A stretch of 64,000 nucleotides of DNA from Emiliania huxleyi CCMP1516 (lineage: Eukaryota; Haptophyta; Isochrysidales; Noelaerhabdaceae): assembly GCF_000372725.1 (NCBI RefSeq), contig NW_005198244.1:107090-171089 (forward strand), read 5' to 3'. Shown here in pieces: positions 37,978-47,032 of this stretch; the stretch's first letter is position 1, and the number at the start of each line of letters is the position of its first letter. The notes under the pieces are model-generated. The model saw only the letters and a list, made by a program, of their open reading frames with translations. It was not told the origin of the DNA and ran no database searches. The translations under genes were made by a program, and so were the position numbers.

Positions 37978-39087
37978 CTAGGCCCTGGGGTCGGAGTCAG
38001 AATCGGTTGGGTGGCCGCGCAGGGCGCGGGCTTCGCTTTCGGGGGCGGTCAGGGAGGGGTCGGGGCGCTGCAGGGGAGCGCGAGGCGGTGCGGGCCTCCT
38101 GGGCCACCCGAGAGGCTTCAGCATCTGGGTGCGGCGGCGGCGGGAGGGCGGGCCGGTTGCGGCCGGTAGGAGCCGGGAGGCATTCGCCTCGCGCGGTGGC
38201 GGTGGCAGCCGCGCGAGAGAAGGGCCGGCGGGGAGCTCGGAGGCGGTGGCCTCTGAGACAGGGCGATGGCGTTGGCGGAAATGCGAGAGCGTGTGGGCAA
38301 TGATCCCCTCCCAGTGGCCAGGGTCCCCTCGAGCAGGCCGCTCGCGGCGCGGCTGTGGCCGGCGGGGCTGAGACGCGAGTTTGTCGAGGGACTGCTCGAG
38401 GGCACGGTTGGCGGCTTCCTCTGCAAGAGCAGTTGCGAGATGGTCGTCCCCGTCAGACGGAGGGTCGTCGGAAGAGTCATCACCCGAGGAGGTGTCCTCG
38501 GGGGAGCCGTCGGTGGGTGGCGCGTCCTTGGTAGAGGAGCGGTTCGCGCGCAAAGACTCGAGCAGGCCAGAGGGGAAGCGGGGGGCGTAAGTGTATTGGC
38601 GGTCTTGGCTGAGAGAGGCAGAGGCAGCAGGCGGGTGGTGGGGCGGCACCTGTTGCTGCCATGGGCAGCGCCAAGCCGCGCGGCGGAGTCGCTCCGTAGG
38701 TCCGCGTTGAGCCACACGAGTGCGCCGACCCGTCGCGAGGTGCCTGCGGGGGTGATGTCGCGCCGATGGCTGAGTACGCGCGGCGTGAGCGGCTTTGCGC
38801 GGAGAGGCGGCGCGAGAAGGCGAGCGGGCGGGCGCGCCGGTGGTCGGGCACCGCGCGCTGCGGCTGCAGCAAGCCGGCGGCTGGCGCGGCAAAGGCGGGC
38901 AGCGTCGTCGCGGGCAGGTAAGCGACGGGCGCACACGGAAGCCGCAAAAACGCACACGGAAGCCGCAAAAAATCACACCGAAGCCGCAAAAAATCACACC
39001 GAAGCCGCAAAAATGCACACCGAAGCCGCACTTCGCAAATTTGCAAAAAAAAACCATAAGAGTGACACTATGGATTTCGGGTGACAC
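37978..39087 (-). CDS. hypothetical acidic/proline-rich protein
   Basis: A 369-residue frame. The N-terminus is a repeat artefact (CGFGVIFCGFGVIFCG from the 20-base tandem at 38935-39032). The middle has an acidic, coding-like stretch (APRFPSGLLESLRANRSST, DAPPTDGSPEDTSSGDDSSD, HLATALAEEAANRALEQSLD, HWEGIIAHTLSHFRQRHRPV). No family recognised; the layout (acidic head, Pro/Arg-rich tail) could be gag-like or regulatory. Confidence 0.35.
   Translation of the reverse strand: MSPEIHSVTLMVFFCKFAKCGFGVHFCGFGVIFCGFGVIFCGFRVRFCGFRVRPSLTCPRRRCPPLPRQPPACCSRSARCPTTGAPARSPSRAASPRKAAHAARTQPSARHHPRRHLATGRRTRVAQRGPTERLRRAAWRCPWQQQVPPHHPPAASASLSQDRQYTYAPRFPSGLLESLRANRSSTKDAPPTDGSPEDTSSGDDSSDDPPSDGDDHLATALAEEAANRALEQSLDKLASQPRRPQPRRERPARGDPGHWEGIIAHTLSHFRQRHRPVSEATASELPAGPSLARLPPPPREANASRLLPAATGPPSRRRRTQMLKPLGWPRRPAPPRAPLQRPDPSLTAPESEARALRGHPTDSDSDPRA
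38935..39032. repeat. 20-21 base tandem repeat GAAGCCGCAAAAA
   Basis: Five units of CACACSGAAGCCGCAAAAAT in direct tandem. Confidence 0.9.
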
Positions 39088-39560
39088 AGGTTGAGCGGAG
39101 GGTGCGCGTGGAGTCAGCCGACGGCAACGTGCAGCACCTCGAGGGCGAGCAAGGTGCGGAGCGGATTGTGCGCGCAGAGTTTCCTAACGGTGTGCTGCAG
39201 TACTACGAGGGCGAGCGAGGCGCGGAGCGGACAAGGTGCGCGCAGAGTTGCCCAACGGCGCGGCGGCGGGCGTCGCGGTGCTATACTTCGAGGGCGAGCG
39301 AGGTGCGGAGCGGAAGGTGCGCTTAGAGTTTCCCGACGGCAGGGTGAAATATTTCGAGGGCGAGCAAGGTGCGGAGCGGATGGTGCGCGTGGTGTTTCCC
39401 GACGGCAGGGTGCAATACTTCTAGGGCGAGCGAGATGCGGAGCGGGTGGTGCGCACGGAGTTTCCCGACGGCAGGGTGCAGCACTACGTACGGCGCCGCG
39501 CCACACGGGGAGTCAACTCCGACTCCGCGGCGGCAGTGCGGGCTATCGACCCTAGACCCT
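39076..39560 (+). pseudogene. degenerate tandem-repeat protein gene (GERGAERxVRxEFPDGRVQY repeats)
   Basis: About seven repeats of roughly 20 residues with the pattern EGERGAERxVRxEFPDGRVQ, starting VERRVRVESADGNVQHLEG. The frame shifts after the second or third repeat (near 39231) and an in-frame TAG stands at 39422-39424 inside FPDGRVQYF-stop-GERDAERV. Full-length algal relatives consist almost wholly of such repeats. The flanks show no start or partner exon. Confidence 0.55.
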
Positions 39561-39773
39561 AGACTTTCTCGCATTTCCTGACCTCGCCCATTTCCATAGC
39601 TAGCGGTAGCGCATAGACCTATGGTATGAGATATCGCCGAGGCGATCCGCGCACCGAGAGAAAAGAAAGGAACAACGCTCAAAGAGATACGCGACCGCAC
39701 AGGCAGGGGCAACGGCAAGACCCCCTGCTGGGGGTTTGGCCCTCTCACTGAAAACCCCGTGCGGAACGAGAAG

Positions 39774-41963
39774 TCATCGCACCACCACCCTTGGCAGCAC
39801 AAAGCCGCGCCAGATGTCCGCCAGCTCTGGAGCCGCTCCCTCGCGGCTGTCGAAGCGCTCCTCGTCCCAGGCGATCAGGTAGCCCAGCCGCATCACCTCG
39901 ACCGCCCGCTTGCGGGCCGCTGTTGGGAAGAGCTCGTGCGACTGCGGCGACCACTCCGCCGCCTTGAGGATGAGCCTGCCCACCTCCACCGCCTCGGCCG
40001 CTGGCTGCAGGTTGGCCGGCCTGAGGGAGGGCAGAGGCGTGGCAAAGAGAGGATCCGGCGAGTCGGGGAGAGACCATTGCATGCGCGCCTCAGTGCGAGT
40101 GCCTTGGCCTCGCCCGCCACGCGCACGCCGCAGCGGGCCGTCGAAGCGTTGGTGGAGACGACGACGCCGACCTTGCCGTTCATCGAGGGCCGCGAGACGA
40201 GAGAGCGGATCTCGACTGTGGAACCGACGGCCGCAGCGGTCGGATCCGACTCGCCCCACGAGCAGAGGACGCGCGCCCGCTCGAGGGCAGAAGGCGCGCC
40301 GGCGAGCGGGTCGGCGCCGCAGCGCAGCAGCGCCCGCGCCCGCTCGACGGTGAGCGCCTGCGGAAGAGGGGCAATGGGCGTGAAGACAACGCGCTCACGC
40401 CTTCGGCCGCTAGTCTTGGGCACGCCTCGAGATGCTGGAGCGGCGTCCAGCCGCGGCTGGCGACCAGCCAGGCGGCGAGGTCGGCGTGGCCTTGGCTGTT
40501 TGCAATCGCCTCGGGCGTGCCAAAGCGCGTAGCGGCGCGGGAGGCGCCGTAGGAGGACAGGAACTTGGCGACCTCGAGGTGGCCCTTCTGGCACGCCACG
40601 AACAGCGGAGTGACGCCATTCTCATGGGCCTGGTCCATCGCGACGCCCGCCTCGAGAAGCAGCCGAACGCACTCGAGGTGGCCCTCCTGGCTCGCCATGA
40701 GCAGCGGCGTGGTGCCGTCGTTGCAGGCTTGGCGCCGTCCTCGCCCGCCTGGTCGATCGCTGCGCCAGCCTCGAGAAGCAGCCGAGCGATCTTGAGGCGG
40801 CCCTCCTGGCACGCACCGTACAGCGGCGTGCGGCCTTCAGAATCCGCTTCGTTGACCACCGCGCCAGCCTCGAGCAGCAGCCGGGCGCAGTCGATCTTGC
40901 CAGTCAAGCTCGCAACGCTCAGCGGCGTGGTGCCTTCATCATCGGCCTGGTCGATCGCCGCGCCAGCCTCGAGAAGCAGCTGCACGCACTCGACCTGGCC
41001 GCTCTCGCTCGCCATGAACAGCGGCGTGGTACCGTTGTTCATCGCTTGGTTGATGCCAGCCCCAGCGTCGCGCAGCAGCTTGGCGCACTCGAGGCGGCCC
41101 TCCTGGCACGCGATGAACAGCGGCGTGGTGCCTCTGGCGTTGGCTTGGTTGACCGCCGCGCCCGCCTCGAGGAGCAGCCGGACGCACTCGAGCTGGCCAT
41201 GCTGGCTCGCGATGAACAGCGGCGAGAAGCCTTCAGCGTCTGCTTGGTTGACCGCCGCGCCAGCGTCGCGCAGCAGCTGGGCGCACTCGAGGTGGCCCTT
41301 CTCGCACGCGATGTACAGCTGCGTGGTACCATTGTTCATCGCTTGGTTGCTGTCAGCGCCAGCGTCGCGCAGCAGCCGGGCGATCTCGAGGTGGCCCTCC
41401 TGGCACGCACCGTACAGCGGCGTGCGGTCTTCAGAATCCGCTTGGTTGACCGCCGCGCCTGCCTCGAGCAGCAGCCGGGCGCACTCGATCTCGCCAGTCA
41501 AGCTCGCAGCGCTCAGCGGCGTGGTGCCGTTGTCCCTGGCCTGGTTAGTCGCCGCGCCAGCCTCGACGAGCAGCCGGGCGATCTCGAGCTGGCCGTTCAA
41601 GATCGCGACGTACAGCGGCGTGAAGCCTTCAGCGTCTGCTTGGTCGGTCGCCGCGCCAGCCTCGAGGAGCAGCCGGGCGCACTCAAGGTGGCCGTGATAG
41701 CACGCGACGAGCAGCGCGGAAGCGCCGCCGCCAGTCGTCGCTCCGACGCTCGCGCCGCCCTCGAGCAGCAGCCGCACCGCGTCGGCCTGCCCGTGACGAA
41801 CGGCCCACGTCAGCAGCGTGTCCTGCCTCTCGGTGTCGTGCCGCGCGTCGAGCTGGGCCGCGAGCGACGTGCCGTGTGTCCCCTGCCCGGAGAGGAAGGC
41901 GCGCAGCCAGGCCAGGTCGCCCCGAGCCAGGTCGGCGAGGCGGGCTGGGCTGGCGGCGCGCAT
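39774..41963 (-). CDS. ankyrin-repeat protein with algal C-terminal module, frame broken
   Basis: Starts MRAASPARLADLARGDLAWL at 41963. About 13 ankyrin repeats follow with the pattern GTTPLFIACQEGRLECAKLL and GAAVNQAD. Near 40735 the frame shifts by one: GEDGAKPA is followed, in the other frame, by NDGTTPLLMASQEGHLECV. A canonical GT-AG intron (AAGGC|GTGAGCG ... TTCCGCAG|GCGCTC) then joins HLEACPRLAAEG to ALTVERARALLRCGADPLA. Another frame shift near LALRR precedes the C-terminal module LQPAAEAVEVGRLILKAAE, WSPQSHELFPTAARKRAVEV and ELADIWRGFVLPRVVVR with the stop at 39774. Two unexplained shifts mean pseudogene, missed micro-introns or assembly error. Confidence 0.75.
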
Positions 41964-42049
41964 CGCGGGTGTTTTTCTTCTTCTTATGGGTTCGCGAACT
42001 GTGTTGGTGTGTAAGAGGTGTGAAAGTAAGCTTGATTCATGAACTAGTT

Positions 42050-42290
42050 CAGTGGTTCACCCTCGAACCGACCGTGAACTCTGAACTCGAACCGAGGCAG
42101 GACAAAAGGCTTAGAAAAGGGCGAACCGCGAACCGTGAACGAACCAGGCGGGGCAGCGAGGTCGGGCCGAACCGTGAACCGTGAACCGACTAGCACCCGC
42201 CCCGAGTCCGTGAACTGCGAACCGTGAACGAACCGTGAACCGCGAACTAGTTCATGAACCGGGTTCACGGTTCACCTCGTGAACTGAGAG
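42050..42290. repeat. GAACCGTGAAC repeat cluster
   Basis: More than ten copies of CGAACCGTGAAC/GTGAACCGCGAAC-like text, ending in the palindromic CATGAACCGGGTTCACGGTT and TTCACCTCGTGAAC. Confidence 0.85.
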
Positions 42291-42699
42291 GCCTGCTCAC
42301 GGTCCACACCCTTTAGACCTCGCTGTCGCTCCTGTCTCCAGGCTGTGCCTGTGGAGGTGAGCAGCGGCCAGGGGCGCAGTCCCTCTCACCCGCTCACCCA
42401 ATCCCACCGCGGAGAGCGCGCCCACAGCCATGGGAGTCACGGCCGCGGCCAGAGTGCCGGTGGTGCGCGGTTGCGAAGAGCGGATCCCGAGCCCGGACGT
42501 GACAAGGACCCCCCCCCCCCACCACCACCATCCCCACCCACCCCCACCCCACACTTCTTCTCCCCCAAACCTCCTCGATAAACCATTTCGAGTCCGGCGC
42601 CGGTGCAGACACTTGAGGCGGCGGCCTCTTCACGCGTTTGGCGCGAGAGGCGTCTCGAGCGGCGCGAGGGACGAGGCGCCTGCTCACACACACACGCAC

Positions 42700-45600
42700 C
42701 CGTGAGCACTGCGCCTTCACAGCAACACGGCCGTGAACAGGTCTGAGAGACGGCGCGCCCGCGCCGCGCAAGTACCAGCCGGTGTAGATGACGGCCGAGC
42801 AGAGCACAGAAAGGACACTCCAATAGACGAGCGCCTGCTCGGCCGGGGGTGTAAGCGCGAGTCACCGTGCACGGGAGAGAGGCCGCTGTAGCAAGGCGAG
42901 AGCGCCTCGAACTGCTGCGGCTTGTGGAAGCAGAGGCCGCCTATCAATACGCCAGGCACTGGTAGTCCACAGGAACTGGGTGCTGCGGCTTGGAAGCAGA
43001 GGGCCGCCGATCTGGATGAGGACGAAGAGCGCCTGGAAGAGCACTCTGTTACCGTGAGCTGCCAGTGGTTCAGTGGTACGGGTGAGGACGAGGCGCGGGA
43101 CAACAAGGAGCGTCTGCACAGCTCTCTAGGAGGTGTGTCGGAAGTGTCTCGGAAGTGTCGCTTGCCTGGAAGAGGGAGGTCTGCACCGAGTTGAGCGTCG
43201 CGCGGTGGCGGGGCTCGACGTCCTCCTGCATCACCTGCGTCTCCGCAAGGTCGAACATCCACAGCCCCACGCGCGAGATGATCATGCACCCGATGACCGA
43301 GTAGTCGGAGATGCGGCTCTCGCCATACCACAGGAACGAGAGCGCCGACGGCAGCAGCAGCAGCCAAAAGAGCCAGACCGCGACCAGGCCCGTCTGGCGG
43401 AATCGGCCGCCGAAGCAGCCCGTCACGAGAGGGAAGAGGAAAGTGCCTCCCATCCCAAAGACCGCGCCCACCCCCCGCGACGCGCCGAGGTACGAGGGCG
43501 GCACGCCGCGCCACTGCAAGTACGCGGTCATCAGGCTGCCGTTGTCGATGACAGTCATGTAGAGGAAGCAATAGGCGACGCTGGCGCCTGATGATGAACC
43601 GCCACTCGGCAGTTAGTTTGCCGGTTCGCGGCCATGCAGAGGAAGCAGTCGGCGACGCTGGTCGCCGGCAACGCGGTGGCCTACGGGGGGGCGGCAGACG
43701 AGTCAACAGCCCGTCCATGCGATGGGCGACGCACTGCGCCAGTCGTGCGGCGGCCGAAGAAGAGCTTGACGCGGTCGACGGCTAGGAAGTGTCTAGGAAG
43801 TGTCTAGGAAGTGTCTAGGAGCTGGCCGAAGAAGAGCTTGACGCGATCGATCGCCGCGACGACCTCTCTCCCGAAGGCAGTGCAGCACCCGACTGGCGCC
43901 TACCCGCCCACCGTCTCGTCGGGGGAAGAGTGTGTGCGCGGTTGGTGAATGAGGCGCGGCCCCAAGCTGGCGCCTCGTCCTTGCGAGCCGAGAGCAGGAT
44001 GGTGGGCAGCTCCTGTGGTGTAGTGCAACACAACATCATGTTCATGTAATGTGTGGTGTGTTGTATAGTATGGTATAAGAGCAGGATGGTGGGCAGCTCC
44101 TGTGGTGTAGTGCAACACAACATCATGTAATGTGGTGTGTTGTATAGTATGGTATAAGAGCAGGATGGTGGGCAGCTCCTGTGGTGTAGTGCAACACAAC
44201 ATCATGTAATGTGGTGTGTTGTATAGTATGGTATAAGAGCAGGATGGTGGGCAGCTCCTGCAGGCCCTCGCCGGGGTGGTGCACCTCCACCGTCGTATGC
44301 CTGTGGTCCTATTGGTGCGACCGCTCCGAGGCCATTCAACGCCGAGCAGCTGCACCGCCACCGCAGTCTGCTCGCGTGGCCTCGTGATGGAACTCAGAGT
44401 GCCTACTTCACAGGCAGCCGGGTGTGAACGGCGCCTCCTCCTCTGCTGCCCCGGCTGGTGGTGCCGGGAGCGCCGGTGAGCGATGCCCTCGCGGTGCGCG
44501 GTGTCGTGGTCGTGGTGGAGTTGCTCGCACGCCTAGACGCTTCCGGCACACGTCCTAGACACTTCCTAGAAGCGTCGGTGGTGGAGCAGTTCGCACGCCG
44601 AGTCGAGGTGCTCGCGGTGGAAGTGCTCGCGGATGCCTGGGCGACTCACGAACGAGCCACTCAATGGAACGCGAATCACTCGTGCTGGCGCTGCTTGCGG
44701 GCGGCAGGCAAGACTCCGGTGCCGGTGCCGGTTCCGCTTGCGCCGAAGTGGCAAAGGGGGAGGGGCGGGGGCCGGGGGGGGGGGGGGGGGGGCACCGTGC
44801 TTGTGCGCGTGCGTCGTCCCGTCCTCGTGCCTGTGCTCGCGCACCTAGACACTTCCGAGACACCTCCGAGACACTTCCGAGACACCTCCGAGACACTTCC
44901 GAGACACGTCGTCCCGTCCTCGAGCCGGCGCACCTACAGCCGTCGCGGTTGAGGAGGAGCCAGTGTGAGGCGTGCACCGCTGGGCCACTCTTCCTCTGCT
45001 CGCGCACCTACCCATGGCCCACGCTGGCTTCTGAACAGTCCGCCGACCGGCGTTGTTCCTTGTTCGGCCTCTGCTCATGTCGCCTCGAGCGTGCCCTCAT
45101 GCGCCGCGTAGACGGCGTTCGCACAGAGCACCTCCAGCGGCCAAGCCACGGCGTGGAAGCCTCCGAGGAGGATCGCGCCGACGAGCACGCGAGAGGAGGA
45201 GTCGTGGGCGGCGTACTGCAGCACCACGCCAACCATCGTCGGCGCGAGGATCTTTGCAGACAGGTCGATCCTACAGGAAGGTTCCAGGAAAGGTCTAGGA
45301 AAGGTCCGAGAAGGAGGGAGAGAGGATCTTTGCAGACAGGTCGATCCTCCGCATGGTCGTGTTTAGGTGTGTGAGGAGGGCGGAGTCGCCGTCGCACATC
45401 GTCGGAACCTGCGGCAGGCAAGAGGGGCGAGAAGGCGAGAGGTGAGAGTAGAGGTGTGAAGGCGTGCGATGCGAAGGCGTGGGGGGGATTAGCAGCGCCA
45501 AAGCACCTCGGCTTTCTCTCCGCCGTATCTCGGCCGTATCTCGGCTGTATCTCGATCTCGGCTGTATCTCGTCGCCACCCAGTCCCGCTCGAGCGCCAGA

Positions 45601-46167
45601 GTCTGCGCCTGATTCATCACCTCGCCGACGCAGCCGAGCAGGATGATGCCTACACCGAACACGCTGCCCACACATCACAAACACGCCCCACGCCGCCGCA
45701 CAGCCCTGCGGGATGTGACCCGCCGGCAAAGACGGCGTAGACGAGCTCCGGGCCCCAGTCCTGGCTCAAGACCGCGTTGCTCAGCGCGGGCATCAGGCAG
45801 GCGGAGCCGACGACGCAGAGGTTGTTGACGATGAAGGTGATCCGCATCACACGCAGCCGCTCCTGCCGGTCGATCCACGCGCCCGCCGCCGGGATACCGA
45901 ACACACACACCTGCAGGAGCGGCCGGACATTGTTCGGCAGACGGATCGGCAGGAGACGCACGCGAGGCGAGGTGGCCAGCTCAGGCTAGTGTCGGATCCG
46001 CGCGCGTGCGGATACGCCACCGTGTAGACTGCAACTCCGTAGAGAGCCGCCGGCGCGAGCGTGTCTAAGAAGATGTCCATGAAGAGGACGGGGGTGGCAA
46101 ACTGCCACATGCGGTCGCCCCACGCAGAGAGCCAGTGGCCGAAAAAGAGTGGTACCGCCGCCTTCAT
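42700..46167 (-). CDS. ferroportin (SLC40A1/FPN-type) iron exporter
   Basis: Multi-exon membrane exporter, expected to move ferrous iron or a related metal out of the cytosol or across an organelle membrane. Exon 1 begins MKAAVPLFFGHWLSAWGDRM, containing the family signature GDRMWQFA. Then VCVFGIPAAGAWIDRQERLR and ITFIVNNLCVVGSACLMPAL; HLNTTMRRIDLSAKILAPTM and VAWPLEVLCANAVYAAH; a His-rich loop (EQLHHDHDTAHREGIAHRRS); CFLYMTVIDNGSLMTAYLQW, GVGAVFGMGGTFLFPL; SRVGLWMFDLAETQVMQEDV and RHRATLNSVQTSLFQ; and a last TM (SVLSVLCSAVIYTGWYLR). Most introns have duplicated flanks (42.9, 43.6, 44.0-44.26, 44.5-44.6, 45.25-45.35 kb) and GT, GC or GA donors. The 3' end is uncertain between about 42600 and 42720. 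Confidence 0.85.
43564..43665 (-). repeat. exon duplication bounding a GC-AG intron (ferroportin)
   Basis: Copies at about 43564-43595 and 43634-43665 (minus strand AGCGTCGCC..TGCTTCCTCT). The acceptor ATCATCAG|GCGCCAGCG gives SVAYCFLYMTVIDNG; the first copy, SVADCFLCMA, is removed with the intron. Confidence 0.75.
43780..43860 (-). repeat. exon duplication with ACACTTCCTAG satellite (ferroportin)
   Basis: GCCGAAGAAGAGCTTGACGC occurs on both sides of three AGTGTCTAGGA units. On the minus strand the exon text RVKLFFG is present in both copies. The exact phase of the cut was not resolved. Confidence 0.65.
43985..44262 (-). repeat. three tandem 70-78 base intron units between four copies of one exon segment (ferroportin)
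   Basis: GAGCAGGATGGTGGGCAGCT (plus CCTG) occurs four times. The three spacers are nearly identical (GGTGTAGTGCAACACAACAT ... TGTATAGTATGGTATAA); the first carries a 6-base TTCATG duplication. On the minus strand each unit runs from GCAG|GAGCTG or CACAG|GAGCTG to CACAG|GAGCTG, so the donor would be GA. Removing all three leaves QELPTILLSARKDEAP in frame. Confidence 0.8.
44507..44598 (-). repeat. exon duplication with TCCTAGACACTTCCTAG spacer (ferroportin)
   Basis: GTGGTGGAG..GTTCGCACGC-like copies lie at 44507-44533 and 44573-44598. On the minus strand the second copy follows GTCTAG|GCGTGCGAGC. A GC-AG cut replaces ACELLHHRR by ACEQLHHDHD. Confidence 0.7.
44845..44912. repeat. ACACYTCCGAG satellite
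   Basis: Six 11-base units GACACTTCCGA/GACACCTCCGA in tandem, a variant of the ACACTTCCTAG satellite, in a presumed ferroportin intron but in the opposite orientation to the gene. Confidence 0.85.
45246..45348 (-). repeat. 27-bp exon duplication bounding a GA-AG intron (ferroportin)
   Basis: GAGGATCTTTGCAGACAGGT (plus CGATCCT) is at 45246-45272 and 45322-45348. On the minus strand CGGAG|GATCGACC and CTGTAG|GATCGACC flank a spacer of CCTTTCCTAGACC-like repeats. Removal joins TTMRR to IDLSAKILAPTM. Confidence 0.75.
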
Positions 46168-47032
46168 CCGGTCTTTTGTTTGGTCCCAGTCGGCGAGTCA
46201 ACCCGCCCGCACGGGCACCAGAAATGATGGTCGGGCACCAAAAAAAATTGGCGTGGCGCGTGAGTGTGTGCGACTGCAACGACGGACCGCTCGCAAGAGA
46301 CCATTGGGTTTGTACTATTAACAACGAAGGCGCTCTCAAAAAAAATTTCCTACTTACTTTTTGGTGTGTGTGTGGTGTGTGCGCCGAAAGGCGAAAGAAG
46401 CCGCGAGAACAAGGGACCGGCAGGCGGCGGCGTCGCAGGACGAGGCAGAAGAGAACGACGCGACAGAGGAGGAAGTGACAAGGGAGAGAACGACGAGAGT
46501 GGGACGGCCGCGAGGTGGCATGAAGGTTGCAGCGAGAAGCGGCGAGAGACTGCGAAAAGAGATACGAAGAGGCAGACTCCCCAGGGTGGGCGACGGCTAG
46601 CGCATCACACTCCTCTCCTTAAAATAGGTCCTAGTCGTCTATCGTAGCGGTAACAGCCTGGTCTATTAGGAGACTACAGCCTACGGTTATGAGACGTGTG
46701 CAGAGCCACCTCAGCCACAAAGCCACCACGAAAGCGAGCGCATAAAACCAGCCACAAGGCGCCAAGGCGCCGGTCTCGACCTGTGAGCCGGCTAGCACGC
46801 AGTCCCACTTACCGACTTCCCCTGTCCAGCCCGTCCTGTGCGCATCCTCGGTTCCTCTCCGGCTATCTGCCGCACCAGGGAGCCTCTAATACGGCACAAC
46901 CCCCCCCCTCGCCGTCCTGCGCATTATTCCTGCCGCGGCCACGGGCGACCCAAACCTGAACGCACCGTTTCCGTCGTCGCTGAAGGTTTAAACGCCGGTT
47001 TGGGGAGGCACCTCTCTGGCCTGCGCAGCAGC
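46168..47032. other. intergenic stretch, no gene identified
   Basis: The segment 46550-46625 is an inverted copy of 7785-7870. The rest holds short frames without recognisable content. Confidence 0.5.
46550..46625 (-). repeat. dispersed repeat, inverted copy of 7785-7870
   Basis: GGGTGGGCGACGGCTAGCGC and TCTCCTTAAAAT match the complement of CGCTAGCCGTCGCCCACCC and the TTTTAAGGAGA upstream of it at 7790-7870, including the GCAGTCTCTC-like end. Confidence 0.75.

Noticed and set aside
40432..41697. A 421-residue plus-strand frame rich in SRWPSWHA-type repeats
   Set aside because: It is the antisense reading of the ankyrin repeats; the regularity comes from the 99-base repeat unit on the other strand.
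44664..45374. A 236-residue plus-strand frame in the ferroportin region
   Set aside because: It crosses satellites and antisense exon sequence of ferroportin; the minus strand carries the family motifs.
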